NCBI GenBank assembly: GCA_021200475.1
Contig: JAJQGP010000016.1
Span: 1 to 34,009, forward strand
Direction: 5' to 3'
From: Lachnospiraceae bacterium
Lineage (GTDB): Bacteria > Bacillota > Clostridia > Lachnospirales > Lachnospiraceae
Length of the DNA stretch: 34,009 nucleotides
Position numbers and translations under genes: made by a program. The notes beneath the pieces were generated by a model. That model searched no databases and was not told the DNA's origin. It was given only the letters and a program-made list of their open reading frames with translations. Every line of letters begins with the position of its first letter. The first letter of the stretch is position 1. This document shows, piece by piece, positions 1 to 7,811 of this stretch.

Positions 1-2024
1 GGACCCTGCTGCATGCGCTTCTGGTTATCATGAATGCCGTCGGCAGTGTGGTGTTTGATAATTTACCGCTTTTGTTTGCAATTGGCGTCGCGATTGGCAT
101 GGGAAAGAAGGAAAAGGAGGTGGCGGCGCTTTCGGCAGTGATTGCTTATTTTGTCATGAATTCGGCGATTCGGGCGATGCTGGAGATCAACGGGAAGCTT
201 GTGGATGGTGAGATTGCAGAGTCAGTGCTGGAGGGAACCGTTACGGCATCCTGCGGCATCTATACGCTGCAGATGGGTGTCTTTGGCGGGATTCTGGTCG
301 GGCTTGGTGTGGCTGCGCTGCACAACCGGTTTTTCCGGATTCAGCTGCCGACTGCCCTTTCTTTTTTCGGCGGAACCAGGTTCGTGCCGATTTTCTCGAC
401 CGAGGTTTACATGTTTGTCGTGATTTTGCTGTACTTTGTCTGGCCGGTCGTGCAGACTGGCATTTACAGTCTCGGCGGTCTGGTAACGCGGTCCGGTTAT
501 ATTGGCACGTTGATTTTTGGCCTGGTGAAGCGGGCATTGATTCCGTTCGGACTGCACCACGTGTTCTATATGCCATTCTGGCAGACGGCACTGGGTGGCA
601 CGATGGAAGTCGCCGGACGGATCGTGGAAGGCGGGCAGAATATTTTCTTTGCGCAGCTGGCGGATTCCGCGCAGATTGCGCATTTCAGCGCGGATGCGAC
701 ACGGTATTTTTCCGGGGAATTTATCTTTATGATTTTCGGACTTCCGGGAGCGGCGCTGGCCATGTATCACTGCGCGAAGCCGGAAAAGAAAAAACAGGCG
801 GGCGGCCTTTTGCTTTCCGCGGCGCTTACCTGTATGGCGACCGACATCACGGAGCCGCTGGAGTTTTCCTTTCTTTTTGTGGCTCCGGCGCTGTTCGCGG
901 TGCAGGTGGTGCTTGCAGGCAGCTGCTATATGGTTGCGCATATGCTGAACATCGCGATTGGCCTGACCTTTTCCGGCGGCTTTCTGGATTTTTTTCTCTT
1001 TGGTATTTTACAGGGGAACGCGAAAACCAGCTGGGTGCTGGTGATTCCTGTCGGAGTGATTTACTTTTTCCTATATTATTTTCTGTTTCGTTTTCTGATC
1101 CGGAAATTTGATTTCAGAACTCCTGGTCGTGAGGACGATGAAGCGGATGTGAGGCTTTATACAAAAGCGGATGTAAACGCGAAAAATGCAGGAGCTGCAG
1201 CTGTTAAAAGCGCAGCGCCTGGCGGGAAAAGAGGGAATGATGCAAATCCTGGTATGGGGGTTGGCGATAGAAGCATATATCGCGCAGGGCAGAATTGTGA
1301 GGATGAAAACGATTCGCTCAGTGCTGCAATTACGCGAGGCCTTGGGGGAAAAAGGAATATCGAGGACGTGGATTGCTGTGCGACGAGACTGCGCTGTACA
1401 GTAGCAGATTCGTCAATCGTCCGTGAAGACCTGCTGCGGTCAACGGGAGCTTCCGGCGTGATTCGCAGGGGAAAGGGGGTACAGATCATCTATGGGCCGA
1501 AGGTGACAGTGATTAAGTCTGATTTGGAAGCTTATCTGGAGACGGTTTTGGAGGATACGGAGGAGAAGCTGCTAATCATTCACAGCCCCATGACCGGCAT
1601 TGCTGCACCGCTTTTTACCTGCCCGGATCCCGCATTTGCGGAGGGGATGATGGGAGAGGGAGCGGTTGTGACACCTGCCGATCCGCTTGTGCGGGCGCCG
1701 GAGGACGGGGAGATTGATTTTGTATTTGACACGAAGCATGCCATCGGGTTTCTCACAGATTCCGGGATCAGTATTCTGATTCATATCGGAATCGATACGG
1801 TAGAATTAAACGGAGAGGGCTTTGAAGTGCTGGTTTCCCCGCGGGAGAAGGTGCGGAAGGGTACGCCGCTTCTGAAGCTTGACCTGGAGTATCTGCAGGA
1901 ACACGCCACCTCTGTGGTTTCACCGGTTTTGTTTGCGGAGCTTCCTGAAAATCAGATGGTAAGGCTTTTGAAGGAAGGAGAAGTGCAGGCCGGAGAAGAA
2001 CTGTTCCGGATAGAAGAGAAATAG
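1..2024 (+). CDS. PTS glucose/maltose-family permease, EIICBA fusion (5' end outside window)
   Basis: Phosphotransferase permease that takes up and phosphorylates a hexose-type sugar at the membrane. The frame is open to the left edge (residues TLLHALLVI precede the first ATG at 30), so the N-terminal membrane segments are missing. Numbering from that ATG, residues 1-370 form the hydrophobic EIIC domain with the loop GLHHVFYMPFWQ. Residues 430-505 are EIIB, with phospho-acceptor Cys450 in VDCCATRLR. Residues 520-660 are EIIA of the Glc type, with His570 (TKHAIGF) and phospho-acceptor His585 (LIHIGIDT), the usual 15 residues apart. All three phosphotransfer sites are intact. The EIIC-EIIB linker (about 375-425) is Ala/Gly/Asn-rich. 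The domain assignment is firm. The sugar cannot be told from sequence; the EIIC segment resembles the glucose/maltose subgroup more than the GlcNAc one. No terminator is visible after the stop. Confidence 0.9.
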   Translation, partial: TLLHALLVIMNAVGSVVFDNLPLLFAIGVAIGMGKKEKEVAALSAVIAYFVMNSAIRAMLEINGKLVDGEIAESVLEGTVTASCGIYTLQMGVFGGILVGLGVAALHNRFFRIQLPTALSFFGGTRFVPIFSTEVYMFVVILLYFVWPVVQTGIYSLGGLVTRSGYIGTLIFGLVKRALIPFGLHHVFYMPFWQTALGGTMEVAGRIVEGGQNIFFAQLADSAQIAHFSADATRYFSGEFIFMIFGLPGAALAMYHCAKPEKKKQAGGLLLSAALTCMATDITEPLEFSFLFVAPALFAVQVVLAGSCYMVAHMLNIAIGLTFSGGFLDFFLFGILQGNAKTSWVLVIPVGVIYFFLYYFLFRFLIRKFDFRTPGREDDEADVRLYTKADVNAKNAGAAAVKSAAPGGKRGNDANPGMGVGDRSIYRAGQNCEDENDSLSAAITRGLGGKRNIEDVDCCATRLRCTVADSSIVREDLLRSTGASGVIRRGKGVQIIYGPKVTVIKSDLEAYLETVLEDTEEKLLIIHSPMTGIAAPLFTCPDPAFAEGMMGEGAVVTPADPLVRAPEDGEIDFVFDTKHAIGFLTDSGISILIHIGIDTVELNGEGFEVLVSPREKVRKGTPLLKLDLEYLQEHATSVVSPVLFAELPENQMVRLLKEGEVQAGEELFRIEEK

Positions 2025-2088
2025 AATGCAGAATGCGGCAGAACACAAAAGAGTACAGACAGAAGCGCAGAATGCCCGGATTTTATCC

Positions 2089-2117
2089 TTGCATGAGCGC
2101 AAAGCTTGTGATAGACT
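2089..2117 (+). promoter_or_regulatory. candidate sigma-A promoter for argH
   Basis: TTGCAT (2089-2094), a 17-base spacer, then TAGACT (2112-2117). It would give an argH leader of about 210 bases that contains the inserted palindromic element at 2159-2267. Match quality is moderate. Confidence 0.4.
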
Positions 2118-2150
2118 TTGGAAGATAAAAAATATCGGCAGGCGATATCG

Positions 2151-2275
2151 CAGAATTGGTAACAGTTCAGAACAGCATCGCAGGCGTCGCTGGACGTCCA
2201 GTGGACGTCCGCTTAGCGACGACCGAAGCGGAGCGTAGACCTGCGGCCTGCTGTTCTGAATAGTTACCAGAATTG
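2151..2275. mobile_element. MITE-like palindromic element (copy A) with 8-base target duplication
   Basis: The element runs from GTAAC at 2159 to GTTAC at 2267. Its 20-base ends (GGTAACAGTTCAGAACAGCA and the complement of the right end) match at 18 positions. It is flanked exactly by CAGAATTG at 2151-2158 and 2268-2275, a target-site duplication. Inside are an imperfect stem CGTCGCT/AGCGACG and the palindrome CTGGACGTCCAG. The right half (2221-2267) is almost identical to copy B at 18824-18871. It has no coding capacity, so mobilisation in trans would be required. It lies between the PTS gene and argH. Confidence 0.8.
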
Positions 2276-2336
2276 TATGAAAATACGCAGAGTGGGTGCG
2301 GGCGGTTCGGACGGCCGGGACACAGGAGGATTTACG

Positions 2337-3719
2337 ATGGCGCAGTTATGGGGCGGGCGTTTTACGAAGGCAACCGATCAGATGGTATATGATTTCAATG
2401 CTTCAATTTCTTTTGACAGGCGATTGTACCGGCAGGACATCGAGGGAAGTCTGGCGCATGTGAAAATGCTCGCGAAGCAGGGAATTCTTACAGAAAAGGA
2501 GCGGGATGAGATCATCGGGGGACTTGAGGGAATCCTTGCGGATGTGGAGAGCGGTGCGCTGGCTATCACACCGGAGTATGAGGATATCCACAGCTTCGTG
2601 GAGGCGAACCTCACAGAGCGTATCGGCGACGCCGGGAAAAAGCTGCACACCGGACGCAGCCGCAATGATCAGGTAGCGCTGGATATGCGGATGTATGTCC
2701 GCGACGCGGTGAAGGAGACCGATCGGCTTGTAAAGGAGCTTTTGAAGGTGCTCTATCGTATCATGGAGGAAAATCTGGATACCTTTATGCCTGGCTTTAC
2801 CCACTTGCAGAAAGCGCAGCCGGTGACGTTGGCTCATCACATGGGAGCTTATTTTGAGATGTTTATGCGCGACCGCTCACGGCTGGCTGACATTTATAAA
2901 AGGATGAATTACTGTCCGCTCGGCGCGGGCGCCCTGGCGGGTACGACCTATCCGCTGGATCGCGATTACACGGCAGAGCTGCTTGGCTTTGCTGGCCCGA
3001 CGAGGAACAGTATGGATTCGGTGTCCGACCGCGATTATGTGATTGAATACCTGAGTGCGCTCTCGACCATCATGATGCATCTGAGCCGCTTTTCAGAGGA
3101 AATCATCATCTGGAATTCCAATGAATATCGTTTCGTGGAGATTGACGACGCCTACAGCACCGGCAGCAGCATTATGCCGCAGAAAAAGAACCCGGACATT
3201 GCGGAGCTGGTGCGCGGCAAGACCGGACGGGTGTATGCCTCTCTGATGGGGATTCTGACGACGATGAAGGGCATTCCTCTGGCTTATAATAAGGACATGC
3301 AGGAGGACAAGGAAGGCACCTTCGACGCGATCGATACGGTGAATGCCTGCCTGCCTCTTTTTACCGGTATGCTTGACACGATGAAGTTTCATAAAGATGT
3401 GATGGAGGCTTCCGCGAAAAATGGGTTTACGAACGCGACAGACGTCGCTGATTATCTGGTCAGCCATGGCGTACCGTTCCGTGACGCGCATGGGATTTCC
3501 GGCCGCCTGGTGCTGCGCTGCATTGCGGAAAACAAAGCGCTCGATGATCTGAGCCTTGCGGAATTCCGCGAGGAGAGCGAGGCCTTTGAGGAAGATATTT
3601 ACGAGGCGATCAGTATGAAGACCTGCGTGAAAAAGCGGCTGACAAAAGGGGCGCCCGGCGAAGCGGCGATGCGGGAGGCACTCGAGCGGTATAAAGAATA
3701 TCTGGAGTCGGATCATTGA
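2337..3719 (+). CDS. argH: argininosuccinate lyase
   Basis: Splits argininosuccinate into arginine and fumarate, the last step of arginine synthesis, in the cytosol. The 460-residue length is normal for the family. The family signature GSSIMPQKKNPD begins at residue 276; this is the flexible loop carrying the catalytic serine. The N-terminal segment LWGGRFTKATDQMV and the motif HTGRSRNDQVALDMR are also typical. The start is set at ATG 2337 because CACAGGAGGA lies 7-8 bases upstream and family members begin with M-x-x-LWGGRF. The frame is open further upstream to 2277, but that stretch is a leader. There are no arg neighbours here (argG is absent), so the gene seems to be transcribed alone, possibly from the promoter at 2089. 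Confidence 0.97.
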   Translation: MAQLWGGRFTKATDQMVYDFNASISFDRRLYRQDIEGSLAHVKMLAKQGILTEKERDEIIGGLEGILADVESGALAITPEYEDIHSFVEANLTERIGDAGKKLHTGRSRNDQVALDMRMYVRDAVKETDRLVKELLKVLYRIMEENLDTFMPGFTHLQKAQPVTLAHHMGAYFEMFMRDRSRLADIYKRMNYCPLGAGALAGTTYPLDRDYTAELLGFAGPTRNSMDSVSDRDYVIEYLSALSTIMMHLSRFSEEIIIWNSNEYRFVEIDDAYSTGSSIMPQKKNPDIAELVRGKTGRVYASLMGILTTMKGIPLAYNKDMQEDKEGTFDAIDTVNACLPLFTGMLDTMKFHKDVMEASAKNGFTNATDVADYLVSHGVPFRDAHGISGRLVLRCIAENKALDDLSLAEFREESEAFEEDIYEAISMKTCVKKRLTKGAPGEAAMREALERYKEYLESDH

Positions 3720-3757
3720 GAACGTTTTCCTGACAAGAAAAGGATTATGAGAAAGCC

Positions 3758-3821
3758 GATGACTCCGTGCTTCGCACTAATGTCATCGTGGACAAAAGGA
3801 GGGCGGGCATCGCTGCCCGCC
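3758..3821. other. two adjacent hairpins downstream of argH
   Basis: Hairpin 1 (3758-3787) pairs GATGAC with GTCATC around an inner GTGC/GCAC stem. Hairpin 2 (3802-3821) is GGCGGGCA-TCGC-TGCCCGCC, eight perfect pairs. No T-run follows on either strand, so these are not canonical terminators, though they could stabilise the argH 3' end. The rest of the 513-base gap between argH and asd holds the asd promoter, its leader hairpins and repeat copy C. Short frames in the gap have no ribosome site and look non-coding. Confidence 0.45.
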
Positions 3822-3994
3822 AGAGAAAAATGTATGAAAAACAAATGTTGGTATGATGTCCTTCATTTGTTTCAATCAGTACTATACGCGCGAAATGTGT
3901 TTAGAATATGTTCAGATTATGGAAGATATGTGAAAAATACCTGTATTTCGAAAATAAAAAATCGAGAGATCGCGCGGAAAAAACTTTTTTTGTC

Positions 3995-4023
3995 TTGACA
4001 GAGCGGCAAAACGAGTGTATCTT
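3995..4023 (+). promoter_or_regulatory. sigma-A promoter for asd
   Basis: TTGACA (3995-4000), a 17-base spacer, TATCTT (4018-4023). Predicted transcription start is near 4030, giving a leader of about 200 bases before the asd start. Confidence 0.65.
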
Positions 4024-4030
4024 GTAAAGA

Positions 4031-4098
4031 CAAATGTTTGCCGTGTAAGGACAAAACATTTGGAACAGGCAAAGTACCGCGCCTGTTCTGCCGCGGCA
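4031..4098 (+). promoter_or_regulatory. structured 5' leader of asd
   Basis: Immediately after the predicted transcription start come CAAATGTTT/AAACATTTG (4031-4039 with 4054-4062), then GAACAGGC/GCCTGTTC (4063-4070 with 4081-4088), then the 10-base palindrome TGCCGCGGCA (4089-4098). Three back-to-back hairpins fit an RNA leader. I do not recognise a lysine riboswitch or T-box core, and no terminator T-run follows. Confidence 0.4.
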
Positions 4099-4112
4099 AA
4101 ACACAGGAAAAG

Positions 4113-4171
4113 GTAGCTGTTCAGAACAGCAGGCCGTTGGTCTGCGCTTTACTTTGGCTCTGAATGGATAC
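4113..4171. repeat. GTAAC-family palindromic repeat, copy C (diverged, reverse orientation)
   Basis: Aligns over its whole length with the reverse complement of copy B: GTAGCTGTTCAGAACAGCAG at the left, then a diverged core, then GGCTCTGAA near the right end. The terminal GTAAC is degraded to GTAGC and the right end is ragged. No target duplication is visible, so this looks like an old copy. It lies in the asd leader. Confidence 0.6.
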
Positions 4172-4232
4172 AAAATACTACGGGATATTTTGGACGCGGC
4201 CCGACAACATGAATATGAGGAGACAGGAAAAA

Positions 4233-5318
4233 ATGAGTCAGAAACTGAGAGTTGGCATTCTGGGAGCAACCGGGATGGTAGGGCAGAGATTTATCTCTCT
4301 GCTGGAGAATCATCCGTGGTTTGAGGTAGTGACGGTAGCGGCAAGTCCGCGCAGCGCCGGCAAGACATACGAAGAGGCAGTCGGCGGCAGATGGAAGATG
4401 ACGACTCCGATGCCGGAGGCGGTGAAAAAGCTGGTTGTCATGAATGTCAATGAGGTAGAAGCGGTCGCGGCGAGCGTGGATTTTGTGTTTTCCGCGGTCG
4501 ACATGTCGAAGGATGAGATTCGTGCGATCGAGGAGGAGTACGCAAAGACAGAGACACCGGTCGTATCCAATAACAGCGCTCATCGCTGGACCCCGGATGT
4601 CCCGATGGTTGTGCCGGAGATCAACCCGGAGCATTTTGAAGTCATCGCGTCTCAGAAAAAGCGTCTGGGGACGACCCGCGGCTTCATTGCGGTAAAGCCG
4701 AACTGCTCCATCCAGAGCTATGCCCCGGCTCTGAGCGCGTGGCGGGAATATGAGCCGCATGAGGTCGTTGTGACTACATACCAGGCGATTTCCGGAGCCG
4801 GCAAGACCTTCAAAGACTGGCCGGAGATGGTGGAAAATGTGATTCCGTACATCGGCGGCGAAGAGGAGAAGAGCGAGAAAGAGCCGCTCCGTCTCTGGGG
4901 TGTGGTTGAAGACGGCGTGATCAAACCGGCTACAGAGCCGAAGATTACCTGCCAGTGCATTCGTGTGCCGGTGCTGAATGGTCATACGGCGGCGGTATTT
5001 GTGAAGTTCCGCAAAAAGCCCACGAAAGAGCAGCTCATCGAGCAGCTGGTGAACTTTTCAGGACTTCCGCAGAAGCTGGAGCTTCCGAGCGCACCGAAGC
5101 ATTTCATTCAGTACATGGAGGAGGACAATCGTCCGCAGGTGGTTCTTGACGTTGATTATGAGAAGGGGATGGGCGTTTCCATCGGGCGTCTCCGTGAGGA
5201 TACGATTTACGATTATAAATTTGTCGGACTTTCCCACAATACTGTGCGCGGCGCGGCCGGCGGGGCGGTGCTCTGTGCGGAGACATTGAAGGCGCTTGGG
5301 TATATTGCGGCAAAATAA
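4233..5318 (+). CDS. asd: aspartate-semialdehyde dehydrogenase
   Basis: Reduces aspartyl-phosphate to aspartate semialdehyde with NADPH, the branch point to lysine/diaminopimelate, threonine and methionine; cytosolic. The 361 residues begin with the nucleotide-binding loop GATGMVGQRF (about 10-19). The active-site cysteine is Cys158 in VKPNCSIQS. The C-terminal part contains VSIGRLREDT and the substrate-binding helix SHNTVRGAAGGAVL. Overall it resembles the archaeal/fungal-type Asd more than the E. coli type. ATG 4233 is preferred over the open frame from 4164 because GAGGAGACAGG lies just upstream and MSQKLRVGILG is the natural N-terminus. It stands alone, with its own promoter (3995) and terminator (5379). 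Confidence 0.95.
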   Translation: MSQKLRVGILGATGMVGQRFISLLENHPWFEVVTVAASPRSAGKTYEEAVGGRWKMTTPMPEAVKKLVVMNVNEVEAVAASVDFVFSAVDMSKDEIRAIEEEYAKTETPVVSNNSAHRWTPDVPMVVPEINPEHFEVIASQKKRLGTTRGFIAVKPNCSIQSYAPALSAWREYEPHEVVVTTYQAISGAGKTFKDWPEMVENVIPYIGGEEEKSEKEPLRLWGVVEDGVIKPATEPKITCQCIRVPVLNGHTAAVFVKFRKKPTKEQLIEQLVNFSGLPQKLELPSAPKHFIQYMEEDNRPQVVLDVDYEKGMGVSIGRLREDTIYDYKFVGLSHNTVRGAAGGAVLCAETLKALGYIAAK

Positions 5319-5378
5319 AGCCTGGCTGAACCGCAACAAAAATTTTATTGCAAAAAAGGAAAAGAAAAATTATAATGA

Positions 5379-5415
5379 AGCTGTCGTGAGATTTCGATTT
5401 CACGACAGCTTTTTG
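5379..5415 (+). terminator. intrinsic terminator of asd
   Basis: AGCTGTCGTG (5379-5388) pairs perfectly with CACGACAGCT (5401-5410), followed by TTTTGTCTGTTTTT. Confidence 0.85.
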
Positions 5416-5456
5416 TCTGTTTTTCGAAGTACTGGAATATATGAGGGGGGATTTTC

Positions 5457-7688
5457 ATGGCAAAATCGCTGTTTATTGCAGAAAAACCAAGCGTGGCGCA
5501 GGAGTTTGCGAAGGCCCTGCATGAAGACATGCGGCGCGGCGACGGCTATCAGGAGTCGGATTCCTACGTGGTGACCTGGTGCGTCGGGCACCTGGTGACC
5601 ATGAGTTATCCGGAGGCCTATGACCCCAAATACAAAAGATGGAGCCTGGATACCCTGCCCTTTATCCCGGATCAGTTTTTATATGAGGTGATTCCTTCTG
5701 TGAAGAAGCAGTTCACGATTGTGAGCCATCTGCTGAATCGGAAGGATGTAGATACGATCTATGTCTGCACCGATTCCGGGCGGGAGGGAGAGTATATTTA
5801 CCGCCTGGTGGAGCAGGAGGCAAAGGTGCATGGCAAAAAGCGCCGCCGTGTCTGGATTGATTCTCAGACGGAGGAAGAGATTCACCGCGGGATCGAGCAG
5901 GCGAAAGACCTTTCTGCGTACGATAATCTGGCGTCAGCCGCTTACCTGCGCGCGAAGGAAGACTATCTGATGGGGATTAATTTTTCCCGCCTGCTGACCT
6001 TGAAATATGGGAGTGCGATCTCCAGCTACCTCGGAAGAAATCATGCAGTCGTTTCCGTTGGGCGTGTGATGACGTGTGTCCTGGGGATGGTAGTTCGACG
6101 TGAGCGCGAGATTCGGCAGTTTGTGAAGACACCGTTTTACCGTGTCGTGCAGTCAGTGGAGCTTCCGGGCGGGGCACAGTCATCCCTGGAAGGAGAATTT
6201 CGTGCGGTAGAGGGTTCCGACTGGTATCTTTCTCCAAAGCTTTACAGGGAAAACGGTTTTTTAAAGCGTGAAGACGCCGCGGCGCTGATTGCTTCTTTAA
6301 TGCCGGGGAGTATACCGAATGCGGGGACGGCTGGCGGAAGACAGAGTCTGACAGATACCGGTGTGCTTGCAGCCACTGCAGGCGAAACAGCCCGTATTGA
6401 TTCAATTGAGAAGAAGAAAGAAAAGAAAAATCCGCCTTTGCTCTATAACCTGGCAGAGCTTCAGAACGAATGCTCCCGCATGTTCAAAATCAGCCCCGAT
6501 GAGACGCTGCGGATCGTGCAGGAGCTGTACGAAAAAAAGCTTGTGACTTATCCAAGAACCGACGCCCGTGTTCTTTCGACTGCGGTAGCGAAGGAGATAC
6601 ATAAAAATATTGGCGGCCTGAAAAGATTTGCGCCTGCTGCGGATTTTGCGGAAGAAATTTTGTCCTCCGGTTCCTATAAGGGAATCGCGAAGACGAGATA
6701 TGTCAATGATAAGCAGATCACCGACCACTATGCGATCATCCCGACCGGACAGGGACTTAACGCGCTCGGTTCGCTCAAGGGTCATGCTTACGGTGTATAT
6801 GCGGCCATCGTGCGGCGGTTTTTAAGCATTTTTTATCCGGCGGCAGAATTTCAGAAGATTACCATGGTGACCGCGATGGGAAAAGAGAAGTTCTTCTTTT
6901 CCTTTAAAGTGCTGCTGTCAGAAGGATATTTCAAGGTAGCGGGCAACCCGAACGACCGGCGAAAGAAAAGCCAGAGTCAGAACCAGAATCAGGCGCAGGG
7001 CATGTCAGGAAGCAGCGGCGGTGCAAACACGGATGCGGTGCCGGAAGCGGAAAACGGTGCGGGCGGTAATGAGACAGACGGTGCGGAGGCGGAGTTTGGC
7101 GCAGACCTGCTGGAAGCGCTGAAAGGCTTGCGCAGGGGCATGCAGCTTCCGGTGCGTTCTCTGGGCATCCGGGAGGGAGAAACGTCCCCGCCCAAGCGTT
7201 ACAATTCCGGTTCGATGATCCTTGCTATGGAGAATGCGGGGCAGCTGATCGAGGATGAAGAGCTTCGCGCCCAGATCAAGGGCAGCGGAATCGGTACGAG
7301 TGCGACACGTGCGGAGATTCTCAAGAAGCTTGTATCCAATGAATATCTGGCACTGAATAAAAAGACGCAGATCCTGACGCCGACCCTGCAGGGGGAGATG
7401 GTTCACGATGTTGTTTACTGTTCGATCCGCTCCCTGCTGAATCCGGAGCTGACCGCGAGCTGGGAGAAAGGGCTTACCTACGTTGCGGAAGGCTCGATTA
7501 CGAGCGACGAGTACATGGAAAAGCTGGAGAATTTTATCCGTTCACGGACAGACGGAGTCATGTCCCTGCGGAACCAGACTGCGCTGCGGCCCATGTTTGA
7601 TGAAGCGGCGAAATATTATAAGAATGGGAGAGTGGCGGATGGAAATTCTGATAATAAAAAGAAAACACGAAAGATATCAAAGCAGTAG
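5457..7688 (+). CDS. topB: DNA topoisomerase III (type IA)
   Basis: Type IA topoisomerase that passes single strands and resolves replication or recombination intermediates. The 743 residues start with the TOPRIM strand LFIAEKPSVAQEFAKAL. The metal-binding segment is TDSGREGEYIYRLV (about 101-114). The catalytic tyrosine is Tyr365 in TYPRTDARVL, and the late motif GIGTSATRAEILKKL is present. A low-complexity Gln/Asn/Ser/Gly insert at about 500-545 interrupts the catalytic core region and differs in composition from the rest. No C-terminal zinc ribbon is visible; the protein ends in a Lys-rich tail. The start follows GAGGGGGG. An AT-rich island with a new promoter begins straight after the stop. 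The family call is firm; the absence of conjugation genes argues for a chromosomal housekeeping copy. Confidence 0.94.
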   Translation: MAKSLFIAEKPSVAQEFAKALHEDMRRGDGYQESDSYVVTWCVGHLVTMSYPEAYDPKYKRWSLDTLPFIPDQFLYEVIPSVKKQFTIVSHLLNRKDVDTIYVCTDSGREGEYIYRLVEQEAKVHGKKRRRVWIDSQTEEEIHRGIEQAKDLSAYDNLASAAYLRAKEDYLMGINFSRLLTLKYGSAISSYLGRNHAVVSVGRVMTCVLGMVVRREREIRQFVKTPFYRVVQSVELPGGAQSSLEGEFRAVEGSDWYLSPKLYRENGFLKREDAAALIASLMPGSIPNAGTAGGRQSLTDTGVLAATAGETARIDSIEKKKEKKNPPLLYNLAELQNECSRMFKISPDETLRIVQELYEKKLVTYPRTDARVLSTAVAKEIHKNIGGLKRFAPAADFAEEILSSGSYKGIAKTRYVNDKQITDHYAIIPTGQGLNALGSLKGHAYGVYAAIVRRFLSIFYPAAEFQKITMVTAMGKEKFFFSFKVLLSEGYFKVAGNPNDRRKKSQSQNQNQAQGMSGSSGGANTDAVPEAENGAGGNETDGAEAEFGADLLEALKGLRRGMQLPVRSLGIREGETSPPKRYNSGSMILAMENAGQLIEDEELRAQIKGSGIGTSATRAEILKKLVSNEYLALNKKTQILTPTLQGEMVHDVVYCSIRSLLNPELTASWEKGLTYVAEGSITSDEYMEKLENFIRSRTDGVMSLRNQTALRPMFDEAAKYYKNGRVADGNSDNKKKTRKISKQ

Positions 7689-7714
7689 TTTCTGTATATA
7701 TAAAGAATCAGGGG

Positions 7715-7743
7715 TTGAAATAGAAAGAAATATGTGCTAATAA
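7715..7743 (+). promoter_or_regulatory. promoter of the ATPase/nuclease-like island
   Basis: TTGAAA (7715-7720), a 17-base spacer, TAATAA (7738-7743). The leader to the ATPase start is about 60 bases. This gives the island transcription independent of topB. Confidence 0.5.
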
Positions 7744-7811
7744 ATGAGAGAAAGATATAGATTATATCATGGCAGGTTATTAGGAGAAGGATAAATTGAT
7801 TGGAGAATCTT

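Noticed and set aside
2026-2238. 70-codon frame after the PTS gene
   Set aside because: Most of it is the palindromic repeat, it has no ribosome site, and its composition is Arg-rich nonsense.
3747-3998. 83-codon frame between argH and asd
   Set aside because: No ribosome site; it overlaps two hairpins and the asd promoter and has no recognisable features.
3901-4269. 122-codon minus-strand frame upstream of asd
   Set aside because: Antisense to the asd promoter, leader and start; Cys/Phe-rich shadow without ribosome site.
7800-7811. TTG 7800 as the start of the first ATPase
   Set aside because: The AGGAG at 7782 is 13 bases away, whereas ATG 7812 has GGAG 6 bases upstream; TTG remains a weaker alternative.
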